Shown: positions 1-13,636, counted from the stretch's first letter. The stretch: 64,000 nt of DNA from Sitta carolinensis (GCA_032173965.1 CM063284.1:129975625-130039624), one strand, 5' to 3'. The notes: a model not told the origin generated them from the sequence alone. A program made the numbers and translations.

Positions 1-3000
1 TCTCACCCAGTCTTGTTGCATGCACCTCAGAAGAGAAATCAAATGCAGGAGCAGTTTGGACCTCAAAAGGTACAAGCCTTGTCTGCCCAAGCAATTAATG
101 ACTAATTTCATGCTGATTTGTGAGCCTGACTGGTAACAAAAGAATGGACCTGGGCTCACCTCACTCAGGAAGCCTGCAGGGGGGTTGCTGAGGCCCAGCT
201 GTGAATTGCTGCTGTTGTTTCGGAGGTTTGGGCAGGAGCCGAAGCTGTATGAACTCAGCTGCAGTGAGATCCTTGATGGGGAGGGACAGAAGAGAGTCCT
301 CTCACACGGGTGCAGTCACATTTAAGTGCACTTAGCAGTGACAGCCCACCATAATAGCACAGGGAAATAAGAATGTACAGAAATGAGTGCAGAGAAAATT
401 AAAGATGGCCTACATTAATCAGCAAGCCTTGTTTGCTTTTTAGAAAGCTGCTACGCTTTGGTGCCTGCAGAGAGAATCTATCCATCATTGCATAAAGAAG
501 CAGAATGGGATTTTGTGAGTGCTTGCTCTGAGATCCCTAACACCAAAGCTCGTGTCTTGTGTCTTTCTGTGCACATGGGCAGTTGCATGGGCTGCTGCAA
601 TCCAGAGGCTGCTGGCTCTGTCCATGCTGTCCGTACATCCCTCCACCTGCTCCTCTGGCTTCCAGGAAACAAAGGATGACCCATGGCTTTGCTTAGCTTC
701 CAGTCTGAGCCCTTGCATCAAAGCTAGCATCAGGTTACAGAGGAAGGTGTGTGTGCTGCAATCTCCGCAGCAGTCCCGGCTTTCTGCAGGCAGCAGCAGC
801 GCCTGGCACGTGTTCACACAGGAAAAGGTGCACAGCAGCTCTTCGCCCGCACTTTTTAGGAGACTTGGAGTACAAGATTCAGGCCAAATACAGAACAAAG
901 CAGCCCATGTATTAAAAAGCTTCAGCCCATGCAAGTCTGCCTGCAGGTGAAGTGGGAAGGGATATTACATGGAAGAAATGTCACTTATAAGCTACCACAA
1001 AGTAAGCACAAAGTGACAGAGTGACTTTACTAGAGCACCCCACTGCTTGTGAGCCATTCCTGAAATACAGTTACAACCAGATGGGAAAAACTAGTTAGGT
1101 AGAGTTGAGACACGAGCTTTAACACTTGATTCTTTTTCTGACAGCGACTGCAAAAATAGCATGGAATGGCATGACATGTTCATTATTTCTTTCTGACTTC
1201 AGGTTAAAAAGCAGCCTGTGTTCAAGGAGACTGTACCCAAAGTTTCGCACCCCACCTGATCTCAAAGTCTCAGGCAGGCTGGGGGTCTCATTTCCATGTA
1301 CGGTCACCAATTGCAGCTGCTCTGCAGGTTCAGTAACACTCTTGCTGGTGCCTGGTGAAGGCTTCTGTCTGTGCAGGTACCCTGGGTTACAGCCACCCGG
1401 GAGCTCACAGGCTGGGGGGGCCCTTGGACTGCAATGCCACTGGAGCATCACACAACACCACTCTGGGTGTTCTTCCCCCCGCTGCTTTTGTAGCAGGATC
1501 AAAAAGGTATAGCGAGGTAAAAATAAATAAATAGTGACAATGTAAAACTGGGTGCTGTGCTTAGCTGTACACCTCAGGGCAGTAACAGCATATTTGAGGT
1601 CATTACTCAGACCTTCATCTTTTGTCAGGAAAAAAGAGGAAAACAATGTTTGGGAAAATCTGGGAGCCTCTGGCACAGCCACTCCATCTTCATGGGCAAC
1701 ACCCTGCTGAGCAGAATCAAACCACCAACCCAGCACTGTGTGGCAAGTGGGAAAAAACTGCTTTGAAACCAAGCTCTTGGCCACAAAGGGTTGTGAAAAA
1801 ACTCCACTTCTGACCTGTTGTGCAGGTGATTTTCTTCACCTCCCAACTCATTATAAAATCTATGAGCTGTGACCACCTTTTTTTGTTGCCACAAGCAAGT
1901 AATTCTGCTGTTGACATGTCTATCTGTTTTTGGCACAGTGAGACCTGGCTTCGCCTCCACCAGCTGAGGCTGTGGCTGTGGAGAGCACTTCCCAGCCTGA
2001 GACGATGGAGCCTGGTAGGTGGAAATACAAAAATGCAGTGTCTTCCAAATCTCTCTGTATATGCTCTGGGATAAATGTACAGCAGCTGAACCAACTGGAA
2101 GGAAGGACATTTCTGGTTTAATTAAATGAGTAGACTGAGGAACAGATACAAGAATAAAGAATAAAGAATAAAGAAGAATAGCTGACACTTCTCCAAGAGA
2201 CAACTTCAGAGCTGGGGGCTGGTTTGGAGGATGAGCCACTTTCTCCTGCTCCTGTCTGTGAGAAATCCACTGCATTGTGTCTTGGCATACAGGTGACTTG
2301 AACTGACATCAGTGGTGATCATACGCTTGCACTGGAGGGGAAACTGAGCTTTCCTTGATGGCAGACGCTGGCTCTCCCCACAGTGCACACCAGGATCACC
2401 TGACAAATCCCACCAGGGTGATGCACAACACACTTTGGGTACTGACATATTTACAGAAAGCTGCTTAACGTAGAAGGCAGCTGCACAGCACCTGTAAAAG
2501 GCGCCTGCACATTCTTATTTTCTTGTGTTCAACTCAACTGAACCAATAAGATGAAACACAATTTCAAAGCACATTGTAGACTACCTTGTCCAAGAGCTTC
2601 TTAAAAGCTCACACAATTAAAGTGCATTTGATCTAAAAATGCGGCATCAGTCGTGGCAGTGTGTAATAGCTACAGTGTTTTAACCCAGGAGAATCAGCTC
2701 AGTTAAGTGTATCATCTTACAACTGCTGGCACCTGGGAATAGAGTCTGTGTTTCTGGGTCAGTCTTTCAGATCCCAGATTGTCAGACTAAAAAGGACTGA
2801 ACCTCTTCTACCTAAAATGTAACAGCTCTCTCTGTACTGTGCACTCCAGTAAATCTAATGGCCAGCAACAATGCAACGAAAGTCACGTGTGCCGCTGGTG
2901 AGAGAGCCGGTGTCTGTGATTTACACCATCCTGAAAACAGTCTCTGGCACCCCATTTCACTGCAATTTTGTGCTAAGGAAACGTTTTTGCTGCTGAGTGA

Positions 3001-3884
3001 TTTCTGTTGTTTCAAACTTGACAGTGCTCACCCAGTACCTCCTGTCCCACCCTGCAGAGGTAACCCTGGTCCCACTTTCTGGAGACTCCAGGAGACTCCG
3101 TGACAGCAGAGTCTGAGCAGCCTCTGGTCTCAGGGAACCGGAGTTTCACCTTACTCTTTGCTAGCCTAGTGGTCTGACTTCTCTTGGGTTTAGCACAAGA
3201 TGGCTATGAGCATTATCTGTAAGCAAGGGAAAGTGCAAACAGCTTTATCTCCACAAAGCCAGGCAGTGTGTCCCCCCCATCGGCTTGGGGTCAACAGTGT
3301 CTATCTGCTACAAACTAACAGCCTCTTATCTACAAAACCTCTTGCAACACAGAGACCTGAGATATCTTGTTTTCTGGCTCTCGAGACAAAGACTGAGGCT
3401 TAGGTTGACACTTTAAAGTTTCATTTTGCCAGTTGGGAGTTTGCAGGGCTTCGTGTGTACCATCTCTGGCCAAACAGCCACATCACGGGGCTGCTGTTAT
3501 CACAAGAGTGAAACCTATTTAAACTGTCATCCCACTATCGAGTATCCCAGCCCTGCTACACCCAAGGAGAAGCAGGTAGTCAGTTCAAGGACTGCAGCTA
3601 TTTGCTTGATAAATATTGATGGTGTGGAGCAAGGAATATTGCAACACTGCAAAAGGTCCTTAAAAATGTTCAGAGGATGAAAATTGTTGGCACTGTTGTG
3701 ATTTTGTAGCTCAAATAATAAATGATTCAACAACTGTACAGTTACCATGGGGATGAATTCTCATTGAGCCTAAAATTACCAAGCTGCTGACAAGGAGCTA
3801 TTTTTAGTATCAGCAGATGTGTATCTTTAAGAACATCAGCACAGACCTACTACTGTGTGTTTGTGTATGCATGCCTGCTCGCCT
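1..3884. other. Intergenic, no gene recognised
   Basis: Mixed-composition unique sequence. Long open frames on the minus strand (1119-1784 and 1625-2275) overlap each other in different frames, show no family resemblance, and look like chance. The only structured element is a short AGAATAA-type tandem repeat at 2151-2180. I see no splice-bounded exon, RNA gene or transposon end that I can support. Confidence 0.6.
2151..2180. repeat. Short tandem repeat, AGAATAA unit
   Basis: About four tandem copies of a 7-bp AGAATAA unit, the last interrupted. A simple low-copy microsatellite in intergenic DNA. Confidence 0.8.
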
Positions 3885-4140
3885 GTAATTGAGTTTTCTC
3901 ATGCTAATAATAAAATCAAAAATAAGTTAATGTCTGACCGCTGCAACAGACAATGCAGTGATTTAGGCTGGGGGTGATAAGTGGAAGCTGCAATTAATAC
4001 CTGATAAATAAATTGTGCAAAGAGGCCAGATTGCCAGTATGCAACTGAACTAGTAAACAGAGCCCTATCATTACTGTCAGCTAGCATGCTGCAGTAATGG
4101 AGCGTCTATTTTTGGTGTCTGTGAGCATCTAATGGGAAGC
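3885..4140. promoter_or_regulatory. AT-rich block resembling a conserved noncoding element
   Basis: The block is dense in homeodomain-like TAAT/ATTA cores (for example around 3903-3932 and 3990-4015), is not low-complexity, and lies directly beside an isolated CpG cluster. That texture is typical of developmental enhancers. Conservation cannot be judged from one sequence, so this is a candidate only. Confidence 0.25.
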
Positions 4141-4254
4141 ACTCATCTGCCCTGTCAGAGCCCCACGACACAGGAAGACGGAGGCTCAAAGCTGACACGA
4201 GGTGCTGGCACAGATCCTGAATCCCCGCACTCTAAGACGGAGTTTGTAAGCGCT

Positions 4255-4450
4255 CTCCCTCAGCCTCTCACTTGCGGGAGGTGCGAGGATAACGGCGCAA
4301 GAGGCGCCCGGACCGGGCGAAGGGTGCATCCCGCGGGCCGTGGCCCCCTCGGTGCGCATCCCGCCGGCGCGTCCCGCGCTGCCTCACCACGGCCAGCTCC
4401 GCCGCTGGAAAAGGAAAAGGAAAGGCCCCTGCGCCGCTGACTCGCACTGA
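4255..4450. promoter_or_regulatory. Isolated CpG-dense cluster (mini CpG island)
   Basis: More than twenty CpG dinucleotides fall in under 200 bp, while flanking kilobases are CpG-poor. The block contains two related copies of a GGTGC(GC)ATCCCGC phrase (near 4324 and 4351). A 102-codon plus-strand frame (4132-4440) crosses it but shows no family motif. It could be a promoter or enhancer CpG cluster, an unannotated first exon, or a GC-rich relic. It lies about 9.2 kb beyond the FRAT poly(A) site. Confidence 0.45.
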
Positions 4451-6529
4451 GCTTTCCTCATTAACTCTAACAGGACGGGCTGGAGACCTGCCTTTCTTTT
4501 TTTTTATAGCCTCATTTTGCTGAGAGAGAGGCCAGAGGGTGGCTATAATGACATCTCGTTTGGCGATAAAAGGATTGGTTTGGGTTTTGCCAAACACGTA
4601 GCAGAATAGACATAACTCTGCTTGCCTCTTGGCGCGCCAGTGCAGTACGTATACATGCAAAAGGGGGTTGCTAGCAAAACAGCCAAGCAAAAATCAAAAG
4701 CGGTACATTGCAGACGGATAGGGTGATAGGGTATTACAGGAGACAGTTCAGCAGTTTTGTTAAAAAACCAAACAAGCTCTTCTCGTTTCTGAAAGGCAGG
4801 CATGGAGGCAAAGGGAGAGGACCGTGGTGGTTCAGAGCAGTCAGCAGTGCTTCTGCCTGCACTGCCATGTGAGGCTCTGGTCACGCCTCCCACAGAGAGC
4901 AACACAGAATAATGGCATTTCAGATAAGAGAGAGAAGAATTAAGAATCAAGAAAAGCCCTTGTGCCAAGACACATTTGGAAAAAACAAATGTGAACAGTC
5001 TACCCCAGAGTAAATCGTGTAATGGGCCTGATTAAACTATCTATCATTCCTCATTTTTCAAATTTAATTGGGAAATTCTTTCCTCAGAGTTGGCTCTTGG
5101 AGATGTGTTGGCCATATACACTCTGCTGGGGAGCATACATGCATCTGTTACAAATGTCTGACTCTGCTAAGAAATACTAGTGTTCTGACACCATAGAAAA
5201 CTACACACACACACATAAACACACACCCTTTTTCTCCTTAATATTTGATCTTATATAACTGAAACCTTGGAGGAGTTTGGGTTGACTTCAAAGAAGCCAT
5301 TCCTGTCTGGAAGCTAGCCAACCAATATTCCAGGTGAGATTTAGAGATGCTGTCATTCAGAAAAGCTGAACAATTTGCCTATGCTGTTGTTGATCTCTGT
5401 CAGGAGATGTGGACAACTGAACAGCCTGGGATGGCCATAAGATCATACACGTGTGCTTTCTTCTGAATTTCCTAATGCCCTTGCCAAAAGAAGAATAGGA
5501 GGGTATATGCTGGGGAGCAAACTTGTACAGGGCACACAGAAGTGTCTGAAATGTGGTCTCAGGCTCTTGGCTTATCTGATGCAAAGGATGTAAATTTAAA
5601 TTATGTACCAAACAGAAACTTGACCTCACATTTAATTTTCATCTTGAACAACCAAAACTGGAGTGGTTTTGTTGTCCAAACACAGTGATCAGAAACACCC
5701 ACACAGGCACCAGCCTATAACAATTTCTGAGAAATCACTGGTACACAGGAAACTGCTTCCTGATACAGAAGGTGGTGTCAGCTCTTGTCAAGTCCCGAAG
5801 CACTGGGTTTACTGAGACAAGAGCTGTCACTATGAACACAACCCTAAGAACACAGGGGACTGGTGTCCTTCAAATCCAGGAAAAGGCTTTTTTTCTTGAC
5901 CTCTTAGGAATAACCCTTGCCCTTAAGCACACATTAACATTGCACTGATTTATTCCCTCTTGAGTCCAAAGTTATGATCCAAATGATCCAAATGTAAGCC
6001 ATGGAGGAAAGTAAGAACACTCAAACCACAAAGATGACCTCTGCCATCCTTTCTGTCCTTTTTGTCTGTCTTTTCTACTTCTGGAGAAGAAAGTGCATGT
6101 GTCTGTCTGAGTAATATCAGCTGAACAGTGGACATCCTCCTTCTCGTAGATGAGCAGTCGGTGCCTGGGCAAAGGATGTTACTGCTTTTGAAGCCCCACA
6201 GATTTCAGTGAGAAGTACCAGAATTCTAGACACAGAAGAAACTGAGGAGAATGGTCTTTTCAATCATCGGACCCTAAATGAGAATAGTAGTCAGGGTGAA
6301 TGAACTTATGTCAGGAAAAAGCCTTGAAATTACATGCTTGCTAAGGACTACATTCACATAGCCTGGATTCCTTATTCCTAGTTGAGATTTAGGGAAACAC
6401 TGGGTGAATTCCATGTACTGCATTAGAAAGAAATGTTTTGCTGCAAACAAATGTGCCGACTTTGTGGGATCATATGATAATTCAGGTGAGAAGCATCTCT
6501 CAAGAGATCTCGGGTCCAGAAACCTGTCC
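4451..6529. other. Intergenic, no gene recognised
   Basis: Unique AT-leaning sequence. It contains a short CA-rich microsatellite (5203-5226) and a small 9-bp duplication near 5977-5994. I see no exon, RNA gene or transposon signature. Confidence 0.55.
5203..5226. repeat. Short interrupted CA microsatellite
   Basis: An AC dinucleotide run interrupted by ATAA, about 24 bp in all. Confidence 0.75.
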
Positions 6530-6670
6530 AAAGCAGGGACAGCTTTGAAGTCAGACCATGTTACTCTGTCTTCTTCAGTCTAATCAAACCCACCAAGGAG
6601 AGAGACTACAACCTCTGGGCAACCTGTTCCAATATCTGGCTGTTTTCACGGCAAAGAGGTGTATCCTTAC
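6530..6670 (-). mobile_element. CR1 LINE fragment, minus orientation
   Basis: The reverse complement reads like the end of CR1 ORF2 and the start of its 3' UTR: phrases such as TGGAACAGGTTGCCCAGAGG and a diverged 'tggag...ctccttgg' region match the bird CR1 consensus as I know it. The terminal ATTCTATGA repeat is absent. The fragment is diverged and both ends are approximate. Confidence 0.65.
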
Positions 6671-7071
6671 ATCTAGGACATAAGGATGTGGTAAATTATA
6701 TAATCAGCTTTGCTGTGCCCCAGAGACATCACCAAATACAGTGTGAGTGTTAACAACTGAGTAACAACAGTTATTCAAGGGAAGATGATGCCAGGAACAC
6801 CCAAGGCCATGAATTTCAGCTGTGAGCTATAAATGACAACGCAAGTGCTGAAGTGCATGGTACCAACAAAACTTTGTCATCATTCCTGAATGTACAGTCA
6901 AAAGAGCAGCAAGAAAATAGACATCAAATAGATATTGGTTATACTTAACTTCATTCACTGTGATATGGGTCCAAGTTCAGTAACAACTAAGTAACTTAAA
7001 CAAAGAAAAAAAGAAAAAGGAAAGTCAAAGAGGAAGGTGTAGCTGCTACAACTCCAGTGCTTTCAACACTT

Positions 7072-7280
7072 TTGGCTTTTTCTTTGCTGTGAGGGTGGTG
7101 AGGCACTGGAACAGGTTCCCCAGGGAGGCTGTGGATGTCCCACCCCCGAAAGTGTCCATGTTGGGTGGGACTCTGAGCAGTTTGGTCTAGTGGAAAGTGT
7201 CCCTGCCTGTGGCAGGGGAGTTGGAACTGGTTTATCTTAAAGGCCCCTTCCAACTCAAACCATTCTGTGATTCTATGACT
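7072..7280 (+). mobile_element. CR1 LINE 3' end, plus orientation
   Basis: About 210 bp of the canonical CR1 3' region: GTGAGGGTGGTGAGGCACTG, AACAGGTTCCCCAGGGAGGC, GGCAGGGGAGTTGGAACTGG, CTTCCAACTCAAACCATTC, ending in the octamer-type terminus ATTCTGTGATTCTATGA. It is 5'-truncated, as most CR1 copies are. The intact 3' end fixes the orientation. Confidence 0.93.
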
Positions 7281-8303
7281 GTCACTTACAAAAGATCACA
7301 TTTGGTGCCAATTTATTAATCTCCTCTGCTGATTCACAAGAGCTTAAATAAACTGAACGACTTGTGAAGTTGAAATCACTCATGGCAAATCAGTATGCTA
7401 TTTAGTTTTACTATTCAAGTTAACTTCCCCTCTCTAATTTAAAACTTTCTAAAGTTTACAAACTTAAAAGTAGTGGCTCCTGGATAACACAATTACAACT
7501 TCTATGTGTCTGCAACTATATTTAAACTTACTGAAGCCAAAATAATTGAGAGTTTTAATAACAGGTAAGCAAAACCCATCGTAATAATATGGCAGGTCTG
7601 TATTTTGCTGGCTGCAAACTTAAGTCACTCCTTCATGAAGATATTTTCAAAGAGTTATTCAGCATTGATATATACCTTACAATAAGGATTTTTGTTTTGT
7701 TTAGGAAGAAGCAGGTAAACCAAAATCCATTTGAAATTCTATTTCTTACAATAATTTGGTAGTTCTGGTAGGGTTTAATCTGCTTTTTCTAAGATAAGGC
7801 CTGTCCAGGAGCAGCTGTCAAGGCAAGACATGCAGGACATAGGCAGTATTACACTAAAACACATTTGCCTTAACTTTTACAACAAGACGAAAAACAAAAC
7901 TATATTCTTCCACAGATTCTACTATATTTTTTCCTGAAAATTTAGTTCTAAATCTAATTAATAGCGCATGTCCTTTGTAAAAGTTTATATTTATTCTTAG
8001 TGTCAATAAAACATCTGCACATTTGACCCTGAGCACAAGTACTGTTTCAGCAAGTCACATCTGATCCATGCTTGTGTGTGCACATGTACAGCACCCAGGC
8101 TGAGCATGTTTGCTCTTCAGCCCCAAAGCATCTTTGTTTCACTGCAGATTGGAGAACAGGATCAGCACAAACCAAATGTGCTGTGAAAGGCTCTCCAGGA
8201 AAACAAGGGGAAAAGTGAACACAGGGGCCATGGATCACCTCTAAACCTCTACTGAGGTAGACAGTTTGATTTCCAGAGATTCTTGACATCTCTGGCTTCT
8301 TTT

Positions 8304-8324
8304 AAAAGAAAAAAAAAAAAAAAG

Positions 8325-8354
<30 letters not shown>
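8304..8354. repeat. Poly-A tract of about 50 bp
   Basis: Nearly pure A with two G interruptions. No retrogene or SINE body is recognisable on the side where a retrotransposed sequence would end, so this is treated as a simple repeat. Confidence 0.9.
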
Positions 8355-8357
<3 letters not shown>

Positions 8358-9958
8358 TGACTTACTCCTTTTTTATGGGAATAACTTTTCTGTGTCCTGT
8401 GATCCAGGATCCAGCCACAGTTCAGGTTAGAGCTGACAGCAGCTGAGGAAGTTTGCATAGGATGCATTGGAGGACAGCAGCTGTCAAAGCAGCCTGGTGA
8501 AAACTGACAACAGAGCAAAACAGCAAGATGGAAAACATAAATGTCTGGGGTCTTACCTTCCAAAACAACGTAGAGATGAGCTATCACACCAGTGGGGCAT
8601 ACCTGTGCACTGACAGATAGGTAGTGGTGGAATAGAACTGCCAGTGCTGCCTGCTGACAACAGGAGAGGATGAAGTATTCTCCTCATCTTCCATTTTACA
8701 GGAGAAGCTGGGGATGCACATATATGCATTCAGTCCCCTGCTTCAGCCCTGTGTGGTTTCCTCTGGAACACTAAGTTAGTCTTGTAAACAAAAGACATTG
8801 CAATGTGGATATAAGAACACTAATAACCGAAATTTCCACTTTAACTAAGAGGCCATGCTTTTGATTTAAGCCTTGAAACTAGGACAATTGTTGTGATATG
8901 GGTAGAATAAGCCCCAATCTCTTATAGTAAAATGCTTAGAGCAGTAAATATTTACTATTAAGCCAGACAGGATCCATTTCCTCTAATTAAAACATTTTTA
9001 TCCTGGTGTTGTTTCATCCCTTACCACCAAACAAAAAATGTATTTAAGTCAGCACTGCCCCTGAAAATGATCTCATTGAGCTGGAAGACTACAACTTCCC
9101 TGGACTGTAAAACTGATCAGAGATCATCTCCTGAGGGGCAGCTGATGATACAAGCCCCATAGTGTGCCAGGGAGCAGTGAAGTTCCTTGGATAGGACTGA
9201 AGTCTACATGGGAAGAAAGTGGTCTATTTATTCTCGAATTTACCACTTGGCTTCCAAGCTTAAAGTTCCAGCAGGCTTTTTTTTCCCCCTAGCTTAAAAA
9301 TTGTTGCTGCTATAAAATATGTACTTGGGGCTGGAATTGAACATATTAAACTTCATATAGCTCAGGAGCTTACTGCCTATCCTTAGCAACTCTTCATGAA
9401 TGAAGTCCTGCCAAGTCAGTAATTACAAGGAGGACACAGAAACAAGGCGTTTTTTACAATTTCTTTTGATTGCTCATGTCCTACCTAATGCCTGCAGTGA
9501 TGAAGAGCAACCTTAGCTGGCTGTATTACTCCACCAGACACCACCATATTATATAATGGGAAGAAAAAATAATACAATTTAAGTACAGGATATTGCATAA
9601 GGAACAGCTAATGCTGCACGCCTCTGAATTTATGGTGCCTGGTTTCCTGTAGCTTCCTCTGCTGTGGAGTTTACAGTGTTTACTAATGCGGCTTGGGCAC
9701 ACTGCAGCCTTCCTCTCTCTATGGGCACCAATTCTTCTCCAGCAGCTGCCTTTTGCCAAGGAAATTGCATAATGGCAGTTCTGCAGCTTTGACAAAGGTG
9801 ACTGAGGTTAGTCACACAGTTAAAACATAATTTTTGAAAGCGAAAAAGTGAACCAAACTCATTGACTCAGGAAATGAGTTTGCTGGTGTCATTTTTGTGT
9901 CCCCCCCCAAGGCATTTATGTAGTTATTGTACCACTGTGGTATTTCCCAGCTACCTCT

Positions 9959-10031
9959 AAAAAGAAATCAAAACCAAGAAACCAAACCAAACAACAATAA
10001 CAAAACCCCAAAACAAACAAAAAAATAAACC
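9959..10031. repeat. A/C-rich low-complexity tract
   Basis: Imperfect AAAC/AACCA-type repeats lacking T over most of the length. Low-complexity DNA. Confidence 0.7.
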
Positions 10032-13000
10032 AGGAGGAAATTCCCATACAAGCTGAAAACAATTTTTCTGTTCACTTCATCTGTTCTTTTCATTGCAGCT
10101 AGGATTTTCCCTCTGATTTCTGCCCTATGCTGCACAAACTGAAGATGAAGGACGCTTGTAACTTGCCCTCCGACTCACACTGCAAGGTTTGTAAGGAGTT
10201 AACCAGAGCATGGCCACCAAGAAGTGACTGAGCTACAATATTTGAAAGTCAAGTGAACAAGCACATCAAGAGCACCCATCAAAAAGCAACTGGAGAGAAC
10301 AAAACTACTTAATATTTAGGAATAGTAATATGACATGGACAAAAGACGTAAAAGTGAAATACTTCAACCACAAGCTGAAAAAAATGGCCTGGGTAAGGCA
10401 GGGAACGCAGGGTGAAGAGATGAAAATCATGGGGTCAGGGACTAGGAGGGAATGAGAAACATTTTTTATGTGGAGATGGAGAAGTCACCAACACTGGGAC
10501 TGGCCCCAGCTGACCAGAACTTAAATTGTGCATTAACCAGCACACTTCCTTCACTGTTACGCCTTCTATGAGATATACTTGCTATTTGCTTGAAAGGCTT
10601 CTTTTAAATCTCTTTTTAAGGACTTAGGGTGGAGTCCCTACTTTCCCACCATGTTTGTCATGCCAAGTACCATGCCAACATAATTTATACAGTGGATTCT
10701 AAGTGCTGGTACAATACACGATAGTGAGCTACAAGGGAGATGGGTCACATGAGGGAAATAGCAGACAAAAATCATTCTACCTGCCAGACTTCTGGCTAAA
10801 TTGGGTTGCTTTTAAGAGCTCAGGGAACATGGGAGTACAAAGAACAAGATATAACTAAGATGCAAAGCTGAGGTTTGGGCAGTCAGGAACAGTTGTCCAG
10901 TCATACAGAGAAAACTCAGGAGGAGTTAAGCAGCAATGTAGACTATGAATGAAAAATCTGTGGCAGCCCAGTGCCATGCTAGCACGACACCACAGAGAGG
11001 CACACTGAAAGATGAGGTTGTGAGCCTTCACTGCATTTGTTTACATTATTTAAAATCAAGTTTACCCTCAAAACATATAGCCCTCTGTAGATAAAATGAA
11101 ACTAAATTTCTTCCCCAGTGCATTGAAATGTTACTTGTAACAAAAATCTAAATGGTGTACTTTTGGTTCTACAGCTCATGTCACCCACTGCAAAATCCGT
11201 GTTTTGAACAATTTTTTTTCTTCACAGTACAAAAAATAAATAAATAAAAAAGCTAAAACCAAAAAAAGCTAAATGCGCACCATGAAAACACAATTTTATT
11301 CCAAATTTAAACCTGTAAGTAAACTTATATTTTCACTTATGAATGAAGAAAGCTTAAGCATACTGTGAAGGCTAAATGTATTTCCATTTTGCTTCTTTAG
11401 AAACCAACAACTGGTATTTGAGGACTGGCACGGACTTAATATACTAAAGAAACCCTACCTCTGAAACACAGATATATAAAACTTAGAAAAATTACTTGCT
11501 TCCCAAACAAAGCAAATGATGACTTTTATATCACAGTTTGTATGCTTGCATAGTGTAGCACAAGGCAATGAAAAGGAGAATTTGCAATGAGTCAATGGTA
11601 ATCTTCTGGCAATACTTCAATTGCTCTAACATCTTTTAAAATGTGTCTTCCAAAAAATGAGCCATGTTTGATCCATTCCCTTATGAAGGAGTGACATGTT
11701 CTATATTTTGAAGAAGACAAAGACTTATATGGAAGATGTAAGCGATGAAGATGAGTTGGTAAGTTATGCAAGTTATCTGAAACAAGGGCCAAAATCCCTT
11801 CCACTGAATCATCACACTCTGCCTAACGCTTAGCTTACTATAACCCTGTTCATATATACATCTCTCAGCCTTGCACAAAGGAGAAAGTAAAAGCTATTTT
11901 AGAAGTAGTTTAGGAAGCTTAAAAACCAGCCAGTCACAGTGAAATTTATTAGCATCTTTTCTACGCCTCACTTCAACTGCCACTTTATTGAAAAGTGTTA
12001 TTCTAGTAAAATCCTTAAAAGGAATGTCTCGAGGCTTTCAATGACTACAAAGGACACTTGTAAAGTTAGCTGTTCTCATTAGTATACAGGGGCTAGGGTT
12101 TGGGGAGGAGGAAAGGGGGAGGGAAAGGAGATGCAAAATCAATGCATAATTCTCAGTGGCAAAAAGTTCAAGACAAACTCACCAGCTTTCAGAATTCCAG
12201 GTGAGCCCCACTCACATACTTTTAACTGTAGTTAACTATTCAGGCTCCACCAGCCATGCCCAGCTTTTAGCTTGCTTCCTCCCGCTTTTTTAGTAATTAA
12301 ACTACTCATCCCATGGTTCAAATTCAGCATCTGCACAGCAAATACCTATCTCCATGAGCATCTAGAGGACAAATACGAGAATAACTAGTTCATCAGTTGT
12401 AGCTAGTGGTTATATTTTTTGTATCTGCTATTCAACTCTTTTTTTTTTCCTGGAGAAAGAAACAAGAAAATTGCAAATAAAAATTCAAAAAATTGAAGGA
12501 TAACCTACACAGTACATAATTGTATTAGAGAGTAAGAACTAATGGCAGATCCAAATCTTTTCCAAGCTGTGCAAAATGTCACAAAAGCAGCCTAAGTTAT
12601 GAGAAAAAGGACTTCAGATGTTAGTGATTAAGGAGGTTCTAAAATGCACTGAACTTTTCTTTGCATTTTACATGCTTTGATATGGAAAAACTGCATTCAA
12701 CTTATAAATTAGTCAAGATAAAGCTAATAATAACATCACATACTGGTCCTAATGCAGGAGGAATTCAGTGAGACATAAAAACCTTCAGCATCAGTTTCTG
12801 GTAGCAGCTGTGGCAGAGAAAGAAATCTAAAATATTTCGTGGATTTAATGTATTCATGAAAGAACTAATCACACAAGTAAATGTAGCTGTTCAAATTGCT
12901 CTCTTGGACAAAGCCAAACATCTTCCATTTTCTTTCATGTGGGATTGCTACCTTCTTCAAAGGAGAAGCTTTTACCTCAAATTGAGTGGGGGTTGGGAGA

Positions 13001-13604
13001 TTGTTAAGCTCCAGTCTGTCTGATGTGTTCAGTTCTGATCTCAATGACTCCTAAAAACCCCAACACAGGATTTTACAAAGGAAGCTATTCAAAATAGGTA
13101 TTGGAACTTAATGACCAGCATCGAATTATAAAATTCTGATTAACAGCTTTAAAAATTTTTCTTTGATTGTTGCCGAGACCTCTTGTTTCTTTTCTAGTCT
13201 TCCCCCCCACCTCCATCCTTGGAGAAAGAAAAACAAAAATCAAAACAACCCAAACAAGTGACCAACACAAGCCATGTTCTTTCCCCAGTACAAAATACCT
13301 TAATTTTCGTTTTGGTATGATTTGACTCATAAATTCCAACAGCCACGTTCTCGGCTGCTCGAAGGGGCGTCTCACGGCTCACGAATGAACGCTGCTGGCA
13401 AACAAAGGGGCTCAGTTGCATCTCCGTGCATTAATAACCGGTGTCCCACTGCATCAGACTATGCGGATTGTTGTTGGATTTTTTTTTTTTTTTTGCTTGC
13501 AAAATGGAGATCCTACAAGTGAAAGAAGATCAAGAAGGGGGAACGTGCCTACACAGTTTTGTTATCATGAACCAGAATTCATTTCCCCTTAACAATGAGA
13601 CACA

Positions 13605-13636
13605 GACCCAAAAATAAAAACAAGACCACGTTTATT
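13605..13636 (-). terminator. Poly(A) signal and downstream GU-rich element for FRAT
   Basis: Minus-strand AATAAA (plus TTTATT at 13631-13636) is followed by a U-rich and then GU-rich stretch (minus-strand TTTTTATTTTTGGGTCTGTG). This is the standard arrangement of a cleavage and polyadenylation site. Cleavage would fall near 13605-13621, about 800 nt past the stop codon. Confidence 0.6.

Larger units (their letters stand above)
7281..13604. other. Intergenic downstream of FRAT, no gene recognised
   Basis: AT-rich unique sequence with low-complexity tracts (poly-A at 8304-8354, C8 at 9901-9908, A/C-rich 9959-10031). Open frames are short and lack family resemblance. The part nearest FRAT (about 11-13.6 kb) could hold extended 3' UTR isoforms, but nothing in the sequence demonstrates it. 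Confidence 0.55.

Noticed and set aside
1119..2275. Two overlapping minus-strand frames of 221 and 216 codons
   Set aside because: They overlap in different frames, so at most one could be real. Neither shows domains, repeats or family resemblance, and the DNA has no exon-like boundaries.
6530..7280. Two opposite CR1 pieces as one rearranged element or terminal inverted repeats
   Set aside because: They cover overlapping parts of the CR1 3' region with different divergence, and 400 bp of unrelated DNA separates them; two independent insertions explain this better.
8304..8354. Poly-A tail of a processed pseudogene
   Set aside because: No coding or known RNA sequence precedes the tract on the relevant strand, and no target duplication is evident.
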